Of a DNA stretch of 56,288 nucleotides, positions 1 through 10,000 are shown one piece after another (the stretch's first letter is position 1; every line of letters begins with the position of its first letter). The stretch lies in NCBI GenBank assembly GCA_947479455.1, contig CANJZE010000024.1, positions 1 through 56,288 of the forward strand, read 5' to 3'. The position numbers and the translations under genes are program-made. This stretch comes from Bacteroidota bacterium (lineage in GTDB: Bacteria > Bacteroidota > Bacteroidia > Chitinophagales > LD1). The notes under the pieces are model-generated. The model saw only the letters and a list, made by a program, of their open reading frames with translations. It made no database searches and had not been told where the DNA came from.

Positions 1-47
1 AAATTAGTTTTCGGTATTAACACGTGGTAAATAAAGGAAACTAACGC

Positions 48-863
48 TTAGTTCGAGAGAATATTTTTGTAAAAGGTGCTAAATAACGGAAGAGGGTTCT
101 CTTCTTTAATAGCCAGCTTCATTACTTTTTTACCCTTCGATTTTTTTACATGGCTTTGAACTTTCTCGTCCAGCTCTTCACCAACGATTAACGCATCGGC
201 AAATTCTGTTCCCGCAATGTTCAAGCTGGTGTTATCGCCCGCTTTGAAAAACTCCAGGTGTTTTTTAGAAATATCGCTGCTAATAGCCAACTTAGTTGTG
301 AAATTGCTTTTCAATTTATCCTTGAATTCATTTCTGGCAACCGAGTAAATAACTTTTGCGTTAGCAAAAACAGGGTCGTCTTTGTAAGTAGTTTTCAAAT
401 ACATAGGAATAAGACTTGTCATCCAGCCAATGCAATGGATAATATCCGGAGCCCAACCAAATTTACGAACCGTTTCCAACGTTCCTTTACAGAAGAAAAT
501 CATGCGGTCAGAATTATCGTCAAAGAACTTGTTGTTCTCATCGTGGAAAAGCAATTTGCGTTTAAAGAAATCTTCATTGTCTAAGAAATAAACCTGCAAA
601 CGCGCTCCAGGTAAGGAAGCTACTTTAATAACTAACGGAAAATCTTCATCATCAATAATTACGTTGATTCCTGAAAGGCGAACCACTTCGTGTAAACGGT
701 GGCGTCTTTCGTTTATAGTTCCGAACTTCGGCATCAGCACGCGTATTTCCATACCGCTGTCCTGCATGTATTTTGGAAGTTCATTCGCAATTTTGGAAAC
801 CTCAGTGAACGCCACATATGGGTCCATTTCCTGGGTAATAATCAGAATTCTCTTTTTTTCCAT
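48..863 (-). CDS. GT5-like glycogen/starch synthase catalytic-domain protein (short form)
   Basis: 271 aa. The start, KKRILIITQEMDPY, is the N-terminal Rossmann strand of GT5 glycogen/starch synthases, followed by a nucleotide-sugar-synthase-like region with IIHCIGWMTSLIP near residues 142-155, matching the 'H..DW' segment of the family. True glycogen synthases are about 470 aa with two Rossmann domains. This one has only the first, so catalysis on its own is doubtful. From general knowledge, short GT5 proteins of this kind sit divergent from panC in many Bacteroidota, and that is the arrangement here (panC starts 126 bp away on the other strand). The ATG at 863 follows a good Bacteroidota promoter. 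The function is inferred from the fold only. Confidence 0.75.
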   Translation of the reverse strand: MEKKRILIITQEMDPYVAFTEVSKIANELPKYMQDSGMEIRVLMPKFGTINERRHRLHEVVRLSGINVIIDDEDFPLVIKVASLPGARLQVYFLDNEDFFKRKLLFHDENNKFFDDNSDRMIFFCKGTLETVRKFGWAPDIIHCIGWMTSLIPMYLKTTYKDDPVFANAKVIYSVARNEFKDKLKSNFTTKLAISSDISKKHLEFFKAGDNTSLNIAGTEFADALIVGEELDEKVQSHVKKSKGKKVMKLAIKEENPLPLFSTFYKNILSN

Positions 864-920
864 ACTATTGTTTGTATTGTTTGGTGAGAAAATAAATTCA
901 GCGCTTTTTCAGCGGGAGTG

Positions 921-928
921 CAAAGATA
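921..928 (-). promoter_or_regulatory. Bacteroidota-type -7 box for the GT5-like gene
   Basis: On the minus strand the bases read TATCTTTG, an exact match to the TAnnTTTG -7 consensus of the Bacteroidota primary sigma factor, followed by CACTCCC. It lies about 58 bp ahead of the GT5 start codon. A -33 TTG at the usual distance is not clear, so only the -7 element is claimed. Confidence 0.5.
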
Positions 929-989
929 CTAACAAAAAATTAAAATAACACCAACTTTCATAGAACAAAACTGTTAAGCAATCCTATTC

Positions 990-1835
990 ATGCTCATTTT
1001 TAAACAGATTAAAGATTTACAAAAGCATCTTAAGTCCGTTGCTAATCAAGGACAAACGATTGGTTTTGTACCCACAATGGGTGCTTTGCATAAGGGTCAT
1101 ATATCTTTAATTAAAAAGAGTAAAAAGGAGTCAGATTGTACGGTTTGCAGCATTTTTGTGAACCCAACGCAATTCAACGACCCTAAGGATTTTGAGAAAT
1201 ATCCTTCCACTATTGAAGAAGATATCCTGAAATTGAGCGCAGTAAAATGCGACATCTTGTTTCTGCCTTCGGTTAAAGAAATGTATCCGGATGGGACAGG
1301 CAATAAACGCAAAATTGATTTTGGTTCACTGGCAAAAGTGTTAGAAGGGGAACATCGTCCGGGTCATTTTGATGGAATGGCGCAGGTGGTGGAGCGGCTG
1401 CTGCGCATTGTGAAACCCGATTTGCTTTTTATGGGTTTGAAAGATTATCAGCAGCAGTTAATAGTGAGTAAGCTGATTGAAAAAAGAAAACTGAAAGTGA
1501 AACTGATTGCACTGGAAACCATGCGCGAGAAAGACGGGCTTGCCATGAGTTCGCGTAATGTGAGGTTAGATAAAAAGGCGAGAAAGCTGGCGGTGGAGAT
1601 TTCAAAGACGCTACTTGGTGCGAAACGTGAAATACGAAATACGGAATACGAAATATTGAAAATACAAGAGCGCGCTTTGCAGAGACTCCAAAGTTTTAAA
1701 GGAATAGAGGTAGAGTATTTTGAAGTAAGAAATGCAAAGACTTTAATGCCGCCCGAAAAGAAATTTGAAAAACTTATTGCACTCACCGCAGTAAAAATTG
1801 GCGGGGTGAGGTTGATTGATAATTTGAAACTATAG
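990..1835 (+). CDS. panC: pantothenate synthetase
   Basis: 281 aa, normal length for PanC, which condenses D-pantoate and beta-alanine with ATP to make pantothenate (coenzyme A pathway, cytoplasm). Visible motifs are PTMGALHKGH at 28-37 (ATP-binding HIGH-type signature), VNPTQF at 57-62, HRPGHFDG at about 122-129, GLKDYQQ at 149-155 (pantoate contacts) and MSSRN at 186-190 (KMSKS-like). All are intact, so the enzyme should be active. One oddity: a 7-bp tandem array (1631-1653) encodes REIRNTEYEI near residues 214-223, in the C-terminal domain away from the active-site motifs. The gene is divergent from the GT5-like gene, an arrangement common in this phylum. Confidence 0.96.
   Translation: MLIFKQIKDLQKHLKSVANQGQTIGFVPTMGALHKGHISLIKKSKKESDCTVCSIFVNPTQFNDPKDFEKYPSTIEEDILKLSAVKCDILFLPSVKEMYPDGTGNKRKIDFGSLAKVLEGEHRPGHFDGMAQVVERLLRIVKPDLLFMGLKDYQQQLIVSKLIEKRKLKVKLIALETMREKDGLAMSSRNVRLDKKARKLAVEISKTLLGAKREIRNTEYEILKIQERALQRLQSFKGIEVEYFEVRNAKTLMPPEKKFEKLIALTAVKIGGVRLIDNLKL
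1631..1653 (+). repeat. 7-bp tandem array inside panC
   Basis: AATACGA, AATACGG, AATACGA and a partial AAT follow one another, giving 3.3 units with a 7-bp period. Similar heptamer arrays with other sequences lie inside two other genes in this window (49440-49467, 49556-49580, 50788-50820). Confidence 0.8.
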
Positions 1836-1865
1836 AGTAGCGTGTGGTAAGATTACATTCAAAAT

Positions 1866-1897
1866 AAAAAATGCGTCCAGCAAAATTGCCGAACGCA
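1866..1897 (-). terminator. rho-independent terminator of the 1920-2753 lipoprotein gene
   Basis: The arms at 1872-1883 (TGCGTCCAGCAA) and 1886-1897 pair with two mismatches or G-U pairs around a tiny loop. On the minus strand the hairpin is followed by a T-rich run. It sits 23 bp past the stop of the minus-strand lipoprotein gene and can also serve panC from the other side. Confidence 0.7.
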
Positions 1898-1919
1898 CTT
1901 TGTGTTTTCAAAAACTCTC

Positions 1920-2753
1920 TTAATGAAGCGTAATAATATGCGAAGTGCCATTTACCGTTACTACTGCTTGATTATCGCAATCCCCGTTTCCAAAATCAAT
2001 AGATTTATCCGGTTTGCCGCTGCGCTGAATCAATACGTTGCCTTTTACGAAATGTCGTCTGCAAGTGGGTGCAAGATTGCGAATGAGCGCATCAACAATC
2101 GTTGCCGTAAATTCATTTCCACCTGCATCTGTTCCGTTTGCCGAACCGGTAATACTATATTGATCATCATCGCGAGAGGGAGATGAAACTCCTGCAATCC
2201 ATTCACGGATTCTTGCAGAAGTCCAAACAATAGTGCCCAAATTATTCGCCAAAATTATTTGTCCTTGCACATTTATAGTGAACGAAGGATTACCCGCGCC
2301 ATTCAATCCGTCATTATGAATAGTCTTTGTGCCCAGTACTTGATTATCATTCACAAAGAAATCTTCAAACATAACTGTGATTGTTGTTCCTTCCTGACGA
2401 TATGGACCGTTATAGCTGATCATAATTTTTCCTTTGCGTGTTTTGCCATCAATGCCAGTACAACCTGTGCCAAAGTCGATGGTAGTACTTCGTATGGCAG
2501 AAACAGTATCTCGTGTTACTATAGCACAACCACTCAGCAAACTGTTGGCGTCATTATCTTTGTAAGAAACTGAACCGGTTTGACTCGCTTCATCTGAAAC
2601 GTTGTTTACATCATTGTAGGTTTCATCGGCCAAGGCTTGATTGTTTGCCGTTGTAAAATCTGTGTCCGTTTTCTCTTTATTGCACGAGTTGAGTGCAATC
2701 ATGCCTGCAAACAGAAAAGCAGTGCTCATGGTTTTAATCATTTTAGTTTTCAT
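1920..2753 (-). CDS. secreted lipoprotein of unknown function (paralog of 10632-11444)
   Basis: 277 aa. The N-terminus has a lipoprotein signal peptide ending in a lipobox (ALNSC, Cys near residue 24), followed by a Lys/Asp-rich linker, so it should be lipid-anchored outside the cytoplasmic membrane. The mature part is beta-rich, with recurring features: DFGTGC near residue 93, a G(K/R)TRKGKI stretch, HNDGLNGAG, and a closing DFGNGDCDNQAVVTVNG. The same landmarks in the same order occur in 10632-11444 (DYGAGC, HNDGYNGSG, DYGSGLCDNLAIVTQNG), so the two are diverged paralogs. I do not recognise the family and assign no function. Confidence 0.8.
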   Translation of the reverse strand: MKTKMIKTMSTAFLFAGMIALNSCNKEKTDTDFTTANNQALADETYNDVNNVSDEASQTGSVSYKDNDANSLLSGCAIVTRDTVSAIRSTTIDFGTGCTGIDGKTRKGKIMISYNGPYRQEGTTITVMFEDFFVNDNQVLGTKTIHNDGLNGAGNPSFTINVQGQIILANNLGTIVWTSARIREWIAGVSSPSRDDDQYSITGSANGTDAGGNEFTATIVDALIRNLAPTCRRHFVKGNVLIQRSGKPDKSIDFGNGDCDNQAVVTVNGTSHIITLH

Positions 2754-2972
2754 AACGTTTTTGTTTTTGTGGATACAACAACAGCACCCGCTTTTATCTG
2801 TTGTTGAACTCCGTTTGTTATTTATTTATGCGGGCATATCCAATCTACAACTACGACCTAAGGAAAGTTGAATGGTTTAAACAGCGGCAAAAAATTTGCA
2901 ATTGCCCACACTAAAAATATTGCAGAAGTAAAATGCCTTCTTTATTTTCCGTCAACCAAAAAACAATTGCTA

Positions 2973-3461
2973 ATGGAACCAATCTTAAAAGCCAAGTGGA
3001 GAAAATTGGATGGAGCAAAAATTGAAACGCATATAAGCACCGCTGTTGAAAATTCATTAATCAACGAGCGCGAACTGGGCAATCAAATAAAAGTATGCAT
3101 AGGTACCGACTCACAAGTTCGCGGCAGCGAAACTGAGTTTGCCACAGTCATTGTATTGTTACGCAAAGGCAGGGGAGGCTTCATGTTCATTAACAACGAA
3201 AAGACTTCTCGTAAAATGAGTTTGAAAGAACGCCTGCTTACCGAAGTGGCTCGATCGATTGAAATTGCTTACTCTCTTTGCCCGCTCTTTGATAAATACC
3301 AAACCGAACTTGAAGTACATGCCGATATCAATACCAATCCGCGCTTTGGCTCTAACTTAGCTTTGAGCGAAGCCATGGGATATATTCTATCTATGGGTTT
3401 TACTTTCAAAGCCAAACCCGATGCACACGCTGCAACTTGCTGTGCTAACAAAGTAGTATAG
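2973..3461 (+). CDS. YkuK-like (DUF458) ribonuclease H-fold protein
   Basis: 162 aa from the ATG at 2973. The frame opens earlier, at 2868, but the first 35 residues do not look like this family, and homologous sequence begins around MEPILKAKWRKLDG. Features are CIGTDSQVRG (first acidic strand of an RNase H-like fold), ATVIVLLRKGRGGFMF, LLTEVARSIEIAYSL, and ELEVHADINTNPRFGSN followed by GFTFKAKPDAHAAT near the C-terminus. These are the conserved blocks of the YkuK/DUF458 family, whose role is not established. The protein appears cytoplasmic. The assignment is by motif memory and the function is open. Confidence 0.75.
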   Translation: MEPILKAKWRKLDGAKIETHISTAVENSLINERELGNQIKVCIGTDSQVRGSETEFATVIVLLRKGRGGFMFINNEKTSRKMSLKERLLTEVARSIEIAYSLCPLFDKYQTELEVHADINTNPRFGSNLALSEAMGYILSMGFTFKAKPDAHAATCCANKVV

Positions 3462-3682
3462 TTGCCTTAACTCGTTTAAGAGTGCCGCTGTAACTTCCTA
3501 CTATACTGCCTGCAATAAGTTTTACATAATCAATCACTGGAATGGAGATATCCAAAAGTTAGTTCTTTTGAAAATAGTAATTGGCACTCCTCAACTAAAC
3601 TGAGGTGGCAATAAATTAGTTTTGGAAACTTTAAATCTATTCTTGGTTTCCACAGTTTTTATCGCATACATTCGCACCCGTT

Positions 3683-4297
3683 TTGAAAAACAAGCAACTA
3701 CAACTCTTACTAAGCAAAAGTGGCGAACTGTTTAAGAAGTATGGCATCAAGAATCTTACGATGGATGATGTGGCGCGCGAGTTGGGCATGAGTAAGAAAA
3801 CCATTTATGTTTTTGTGGAAGACAAAAACGAACTGGTGAAGCTTTCGATGGAGAGTTATTTGCAGGAAGAGCGAAATCAGTTGGAGGAGATTTTGAAAAC
3901 ATCAAAAGATTCAATTGATGAAATGATTCAGATGATTTCGTATTTCATTCATCAGGTGAAAGAGTTTAATCCTTCGGCATTAAACGATTTACAGAAATAT
4001 TATCCTGAAACCTGGGACATTTATAATGAGTATCGTTTTCATTTTATGCTGGGCATGGTTACTAAAAATCTGGAGAACGGAGTGGAGCAAGGTGTTTACC
4101 GCAAAGACCTGAATGCCGATATTATTTCAAAAATTTATATTGCGGGCATCGATATTTTGATTAACCAGCAATTATTCCCCAGTAAGAAATACGTGTTTTT
4201 GGATACTTACAAAGAGTATTTGAAATACCACCTTAGCGGAATTGTTTCGATAAAGGGATTAAAAGTTTTAGAACAGCACAATTTATTTAAGCGTTGA
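3683..4297 (+). CDS. TetR-family repressor of the efflux operon
   Basis: 204 aa from a TTG start at 3683 (TTG AAA AAC AAG). No in-frame ATG lies upstream, and the N-terminus fits the family length. The helix-turn-helix spans about residues 20-48 (KYGIKNLTMDDVARELGMS, then KKTIYVFVEDKNEL), the TetR DNA-binding signature. The rest is a helical ligand-binding domain of no recognisable specificity. It is followed 23 bp downstream by a TolC-type gene and then by adaptor and RND pump genes, so it most likely senses a pump substrate and controls this operon and itself. No clear operator was found. The segment 3590-3607 holds a short inverted repeat (CCTCA...TGAGG) that could be one. Confidence 0.88.
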   Translation: MKNKQLQLLLSKSGELFKKYGIKNLTMDDVARELGMSKKTIYVFVEDKNELVKLSMESYLQEERNQLEEILKTSKDSIDEMIQMISYFIHQVKEFNPSALNDLQKYYPETWDIYNEYRFHFMLGMVTKNLENGVEQGVYRKDLNADIISKIYIAGIDILINQQLFPSKKYVFLDTYKEYLKYHLSGIVSIKGLKVLEQHNLFKR

Positions 4298-4320
4298 ACG
4301 ACATGGTTAAAACCAAAGGG

Positions 4321-5787
4321 ATGAGAAAAATTTTACTGAGCATATTTATCGGGGCGTTTGTTAGCTCTTTTGCAGAAGATAAGCCTATTAAGACCTTTAC
4401 TTTAAAGGAAGCAGTAGCATTTGCGTTGGATAACAACACCAATGTAAAAAATGCGAAACTGGGAATTGACGAAACCAAAGCCCGGAATCTTGAAATTATT
4501 ACACAAGGTCTTCCGCAAATTACTTCAAGTATTGACTATACCTATAATTTTAAAAAACCCGAAATGCCCGGGCTTAGTAAAATATTTTCAGACACCTCGC
4601 AGGCCTCTACAAAAATTTATAGCTATTTAGCTTCACAAGGCATAGCCAATGGCGACTATACTATCTATAATATTCTTACACAAGCTGCAAATAACAGTAA
4701 AGATCAAAAAATAACTTTTGCTCTATCGCACAACCTAGCTGCGAGCATGCAGTTAACGCAGCTAATTTTTGACGGACGGTATGTTTTTGGAATTAAAGCT
4801 ACAAAAGACCTGATGCGCAATGCCCGTTTGTCGCATCAAATGAGTGAGCAAGACATTCGTTACACAGTAACTAAAGCTTACTACCAGGCGCAAGCTTCAC
4901 AAGAAGCTAACGGTATGTTGCAGGGGAATTTGAAACTGGTAGACAAATTACTGAACGATACACGCGCTATTTTTAAAGAAGGATTGATTGAAGAGTTGGA
5001 TGTAAACCGTTTGGAGTTGATTCAAACGACTTTGCAAAGCCAAATCAATGTACAGAATAACATGGCAGAAGTGGCGTTGGCAAATCTTAAATATCAAATG
5101 GGTTTATCGTTTGACGAAAACATTATTTTGAAAGACAATCTTGATGAACTAAAGGCTGCTGTAGTTCAGGATTTACCGGCACAATTTGATGTAACACAAC
5201 GTATAGAATATGATATGCTGGAAACGGCAGTTCGTTTGCAAGGATGGGACATCAACCAAAAAAAGGCGCAATATTTTCCATCGCTGTTTGGCTTTGTAAA
5301 TTATGGATGGAGCGCGCAGGGAGATAATTTTTCTAAACTCTTTAAAAAGGAAACTACTTATTATCCTGATGGTGATTCGCGCTCACGTTCACCTTGGTAC
5401 GACCAGGGACTTCTCGGGCTTAGTTTAAAGATTCCAATTTTTGATTCCGGTTTAAAATATGCTCAAATAAAGCAGACAAAAATTCAACAACTTAAAACAA
5501 AAAACAGTTTGGAGAATTTCAAAAATGCTTCTCAATTGCAATTCATAGCAGCGCGCAGTGCTTTCTATGCTGCTATTACCGAAGACCAGAATTCGAAAAA
5601 GGCGTTGGATTTAAGCGAGAAAATTTTCAAGACAAACACCATCAAATTTACAGAAGGCGTGGGTTCAAGTTTTGAGTTAGTGCAAAGTCAAACTGACTTC
5701 AGCACGAATGAAATTAAGCGCGTTCAAAGTGCATTGAATTTGCTCAATACAAAAGCAGATTTGGATAAAGCAATGGGAGTTAAATAA
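4321..5787 (+). CDS. TolC-family outer-membrane efflux channel
   Basis: About 488 aa from ATG 4321 (MRKILLSIFIGAFVSSFA, a signal peptide). An upstream in-frame TTG at 4294 would add 9 residues ahead of the signal peptide and is unlikely. The body has two outer-membrane efflux (OEP) repeats with the usual long helices: 'FTLKEAVAFALDNNTNVKNAKLG' at the start of repeat 1, and 'LLGLSLKIPIFDSGLKYAQIK' followed by a long helix in repeat 2, a typical TolC beta-strand-to-helix transition. It would form the trimeric exit duct for the RND pump encoded downstream. The next gene starts 31 bp away, consistent with one transcript. Confidence 0.93.
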   Translation: MRKILLSIFIGAFVSSFAEDKPIKTFTLKEAVAFALDNNTNVKNAKLGIDETKARNLEIITQGLPQITSSIDYTYNFKKPEMPGLSKIFSDTSQASTKIYSYLASQGIANGDYTIYNILTQAANNSKDQKITFALSHNLAASMQLTQLIFDGRYVFGIKATKDLMRNARLSHQMSEQDIRYTVTKAYYQAQASQEANGMLQGNLKLVDKLLNDTRAIFKEGLIEELDVNRLELIQTTLQSQINVQNNMAEVALANLKYQMGLSFDENIILKDNLDELKAAVVQDLPAQFDVTQRIEYDMLETAVRLQGWDINQKKAQYFPSLFGFVNYGWSAQGDNFSKLFKKETTYYPDGDSRSRSPWYDQGLLGLSLKIPIFDSGLKYAQIKQTKIQQLKTKNSLENFKNASQLQFIAARSAFYAAITEDQNSKKALDLSEKIFKTNTIKFTEGVGSSFELVQSQTDFSTNEIKRVQSALNLLNTKADLDKAMGVK

Positions 5788-5818
5788 ATAGTAAACAGGA
5801 AAAACAAAAAACAATACA

Positions 5819-6970
5819 ATGAAGTTTCAAAAATTATTTTTCGTGGCTGTTGTGTCAGCAGTTTTGGTTTCGTGCGGAAGTGCTGTAGAAAAGAAAGGAA
5901 TTGACGACAAGAAAAAGCAACTGGCAGAATTGAAAACGCAATCGAAAAAAATCAGTTCAGATATTGAATTGCTCGAAAGAGAAATTGCCAAGTTGGATAC
6001 TTCTTTCCATGTAGCGCAAAAAACAAAATTGATTACAGTTGAAACATTAAAAAAACAGGATTTCAAACATTATATAGAAGTGCAGGGCAATGTAGATGCA
6101 GAAGAAAATGTAATAGCGTTGAATCAGCAACCGGGTATTGTGACTTCTGTTTTAGTAAAAGTTGGCGACCATGTCACTAAAGGACAAATTTTAGGATTAA
6201 CACAAACTACTGCTGCTATTGAAGACCAAGTTCGCTCCACAGAAACACAAGTAACCCTGGCTAAAACTGCTTTCGAAAAACAATCGCGTTTATGGGAGCA
6301 AAAAGTAGGAAGCGAGATTCAATATTTACAAGCTAAAACACAAAAGGAGGCTGCCGAAGCTGGACTTGCAGGTTTGAAAAAGCAGTTGGAAATGACAAAA
6401 ATAATAGCTCCTATCAACGGCACTGTTGACGCGGTGAATTTGCGCATAGGTGATATGGCTGCCCCGAGCCAGTTAATGCCGGGAATTAGAATTATTAATG
6501 AGCAGAACTTAAAAGTAAAAGCAAAATTAGCCGACAGCGATTTCGGAAAAATTAAAAACAACGATAAAATTCATGTGGAGTTTCCGGACATCAACAAAGA
6601 AATTGAAACCACGGTTAGTTACGTTTCAAAAACTATTGACCCGCGTTCGCGCACTTTCAGTTTAGAAGCCAAGTTGAATAATTCGCATGGTGAATACGGT
6701 GCAAACATGATTGCGAAACTTAAAATCAACGATGCGGTTTTGAAAAATGTTTTGGCAGTTCCTTCCAACGTTATTCAAAAATCGGCCGATGGAAATTATG
6801 TGTTGATAGCAAAAGATGAAAACGGAGTAAAGAGCGCAGAAAAGCGAATGGTGAAAACAGGAGCAGAATACAATGGAGTAACCGTTATTACTGAGGGACT
6901 TACTGAAGGCGACAACATTATCACTTTTGGTTACAGCGAAGTGGTAGACGGACAGCGAATACAATATTAA
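5819..6970 (+). CDS. RND efflux periplasmic adaptor (membrane fusion protein), lipoprotein
   Basis: 383 aa. The signal peptide ends in a lipobox (LVSCG, Cys near 19), so the adaptor is predicted to be lipid-anchored. A predicted coiled-coil at residues 26-62 (KKKQLAELKTQSKKIS...) precedes the barrel-sandwich hybrid region 'IEVQGNVDAEENVIALNQQPGIV' and the lipoyl-like 'VGDHVTKGQILGLTQT'. Then follow a helical hairpin, a second lipoyl half (IIAPINGTVDAVNLRIGD) and beta-barrel and membrane-proximal domains to the end (GLTEGDNIITFGY). This is the HlyD/AcrA order. It bridges the TolC-like protein and the pump. The 63-bp gap to the pump gene contains a short dispersed repeat. Confidence 0.94.
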   Translation: MKFQKLFFVAVVSAVLVSCGSAVEKKGIDDKKKQLAELKTQSKKISSDIELLEREIAKLDTSFHVAQKTKLITVETLKKQDFKHYIEVQGNVDAEENVIALNQQPGIVTSVLVKVGDHVTKGQILGLTQTTAAIEDQVRSTETQVTLAKTAFEKQSRLWEQKVGSEIQYLQAKTQKEAAEAGLAGLKKQLEMTKIIAPINGTVDAVNLRIGDMAAPSQLMPGIRIINEQNLKVKAKLADSDFGKIKNNDKIHVEFPDINKEIETTVSYVSKTIDPRSRTFSLEAKLNNSHGEYGANMIAKLKINDAVLKNVLAVPSNVIQKSADGNYVLIAKDENGVKSAEKRMVKTGAEYNGVTVITEGLTEGDNIITFGYSEVVDGQRIQY

Positions 6971-6974
6971 AACC

Positions 6975-7012
6975 CCCAACCCCTTCCCGAAATTGGGATG
7001 AAACAAAAGGGC
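6975..7012 (+). repeat. short dispersed intergenic repeat
   Basis: The sequence CCCCTTCCCG-AAATT-GGGATGAAAC-AAAAGGG lies between the adaptor and pump genes. A variant with the same TTCCC...GGGATGAAACAAAAGGG frame lies at 52928-52958. The TTCCC/GGGA arms can pair. It may be a small mobile or structural repeat and is tolerated inside this operon. Confidence 0.6.
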
Positions 7013-7032
7013 CTCATACAAAATAATTTTAG

Positions 7033-10000
7033 ATGAACACGGAACGCCTCAAAGAATTAAAATTTACCAGTTGGTGTATTGATAATGCTACCAGCATTTA
7101 TGTTTTTACTACACTCATTGTTGTTTCCGGTTTGCTTATTTACCAGAGCCTGCCCAAAGAATTATTTCCCGATGTGGTGGTGCCCACCATTTCCATAGCC
7201 ACCATTTATCCGGGTGCTACTCCGGAAGATATTGAAACACTTATTACCAAGCCAATTGAAAAGCAGGTAAAAAGCATAAGTGGTGTAAAAAAGGTAACCA
7301 GCAATTCGCTTTCCGATGTTTCCATTATTACGGTAGAGTTTTCTACCGATTTAAAACCTACCGAGTGCAAACAAAAAGTTACAGATGCAGTAGCTAAAGG
7401 CAAAAAAGATTTGCCAACAGATTTAAAAACAGACCCGCAAATTCAGGAGTTTGATTTGAACGAGTTGCCTATTATGAACATCAACATTGCCGGTGATTTT
7501 CCGCTCGACCAAATTAAAAAGTACGCCAAACTGCTAAAGGATAAAATAGAAAGTCAAAAAGAAATTACCCGTGTAGATATTGTGGGTGGAGTAGATAGAG
7601 AAATTCAAATTAATGTGGACTTGTATAAAATGACGAGTGCCGGAATTTCTTTTTTGGATATTGAAAATGCGGTGCAGCGCGAGAATTTGAATATTTCGGG
7701 TGGCGAAGTAAACGTTGACCAGGTGAGAAGAAATTTGCGTGTAACCGGTGAGTTCAAACAACCAAAAGAAATTGGGGACATCGTTGTGCGTTCATTTACC
7801 GGCACTACTGTTTTTCTTAAAGACATTGCCAAAGTAGAAGATGCGTTTAAAGAGAAACAGGATTTTGCTCAGCTGGACCACAAACCGGTTATTGCGTTGA
7901 ATGTTGTAAAGCGCAGTGGCGAAAACTTAATCAACGCCACCGACCAGATTTATAAAGTACTCGAGGAATATCAAACCACAAAATTCCCTCAGGGGCTTAA
8001 AATAAAAGTAACAGGCGACACTTCTGAAAACACACGCGTGCAATTACACGATTTGTTGAACACCGTTATTATTGGTTTTATTTTCGTGGTTTTCATTCTC
8101 ATGTTTTTCATGGGATTCTCTAATGCGTTTTTCGTAGGGCTTTCAGTTCCACTTGCCACACTCGTTGCATTTTTGTTTATGCCGGCTCTAGGAATGACTA
8201 TGAACGTAATGGTTCTGTTTTCACTCCTTCTTGCACTAGGTATAGTTGTAGATGATGCCATTGTAGTAATTGAAAACACACACCGCATTTATAATCGTTA
8301 CGATTATGGCATTAAACAGTCGGCAAAATTTGCCGCAGGCGAAGTTTTCCTGCCGGTACTTGCGGGAACCCTCACCACGCTTGCTCCCTTTTTTCCACTG
8401 TTATTTTGGCCCGGCATTATAGGAAAGTTCATGAAAAACCTTCCTATTACACTCATCGTAACTTTAGGGGCATCGCTCTTTGTGGCGTTTGTTATGAATC
8501 CTGTTTTTGCCGTTTCATTTATGAAGAAGGATGACCACAATGCCAAATCAAATTTGAAAGACTATTTAAAGGGATTTATCCTATTTGGTTTATTGGCAAT
8601 AGGTGGATATGCCACCGGATACATTGGAGTCGGAAACTTTGCGATAACAGTTATTGTGTTTATTCTGCTTTATCATTTTGGGTTGTCGAGGGCTATTATT
8701 TTATGGCAAACAAAAATTTGGCCTGCGGTTACTAATGTCTATCGTAAAATTTTGCGCGTTTTTATTCAGCGCAAGCGACCAATTATAGTTGTTTTAGCTA
8801 CTTTGCTTTTACTTGTAGTTAGCTGGACTATACTTTTTATTACCGGGGTAAAACGCGAATTGTTTCCCAGCGGAGATCCTAACTTTGTATATGTGTATTG
8901 TCGTTTACCCAGTGGCACTGATGCTACTGCTACCGATTCTATAACTCGCATTATCGAAGGACGCGTTTACAAAATTATTGGCGAAAATAATCCTGATGTC
9001 ACTTCCGTAATTTCTAATGTAGGCTTAGGAGCAGGTGACCCGCAAAATCCTGATAAGGTGGCTACACCCAACAAAAGCAAAGTGACAGTGGCGTTTAAAA
9101 AATTTGCTGACAGAAAAAATCCGCATACGCAAATTTGGTTAGATAGTGTAAGAAATGAGTTTAAAAAAATGGGTGTTGCAGGGGCCGAAATTTCGGTAGA
9201 ACCGGAAAGCAATGGACCTCCGGTAGGTAAGCCAATTAACATTGAAATAAGTGGCGATGATTTTATTGTGATGAAAAGTCTGGCTACTGAGTTAAAGGCA
9301 AAAATCGATAAAGAAAATATTCCGGGCATTGATGAATTGAAAAGCGATTTACAAATAAGCAAGCCTGAAATAATTATTGATATTGATAAAGAAAAAATGC
9401 TGCGCGAAGGAATTTCGCTGGGGCAAGTAGGCAGCGAGTTGCGCACGGCCTTGTTTGGTAAAGAAGCCTCTAAGTTTCGCGATAAAGATGAAGATGCGCC
9501 AATTCAGTTACGACTTCGCGCGGAAGACAGACTGAAAGTAGAGCAATTAATGAACGTCAATATTTCGTACATGGATTTTAGCAGCGGGCAGTTTCGTCAA
9601 GTACCCATTTCTTCTATTGCAAGCATGCACTACGATAATTCAATTAGCGTTATCAATCGCAAAAACCAGAAACGCGTTGTAACCTTAGCTTCAGAATTAA
9701 GTGAAGGACACACAGCAAACGAAATAATTCCTTCACTGGAACAAATTATAACCAACATGAATGTACCTGAAGGTTACGACATTAAAATGACCGGTGCCGA
9801 AGAACAGGAAAAAGAAACAGGTGTGTTTTTAGGGCTTGCCTTTTTAGGTGCCATAGCCATGATGTTTCTGATTATGGTTTTTCAATTTAACTCTGTTATT
9901 AAACCGCTTATCATTTTCACCACCGTTATATTCTCGTTGATTGGTGTAGCTATTGGTTTTACTATTACACGAATGACCATGAGTACTGTAATGACAGGTG

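Noticed and set aside
3581-3624. TTG and TAGTTTTG upstream of the TetR gene as a promoter
   Set aside because: The -7 box matches TAnnTTTG, but the TTG is 33 bp away instead of about 19, so the pair cannot be one promoter.
7293-7299. GGTAACC inside the RND pump gene as a fourth ECF promoter
   Set aside because: It is within a coding region and has no (C/T)TAT(T/A)A box 15 bp downstream.
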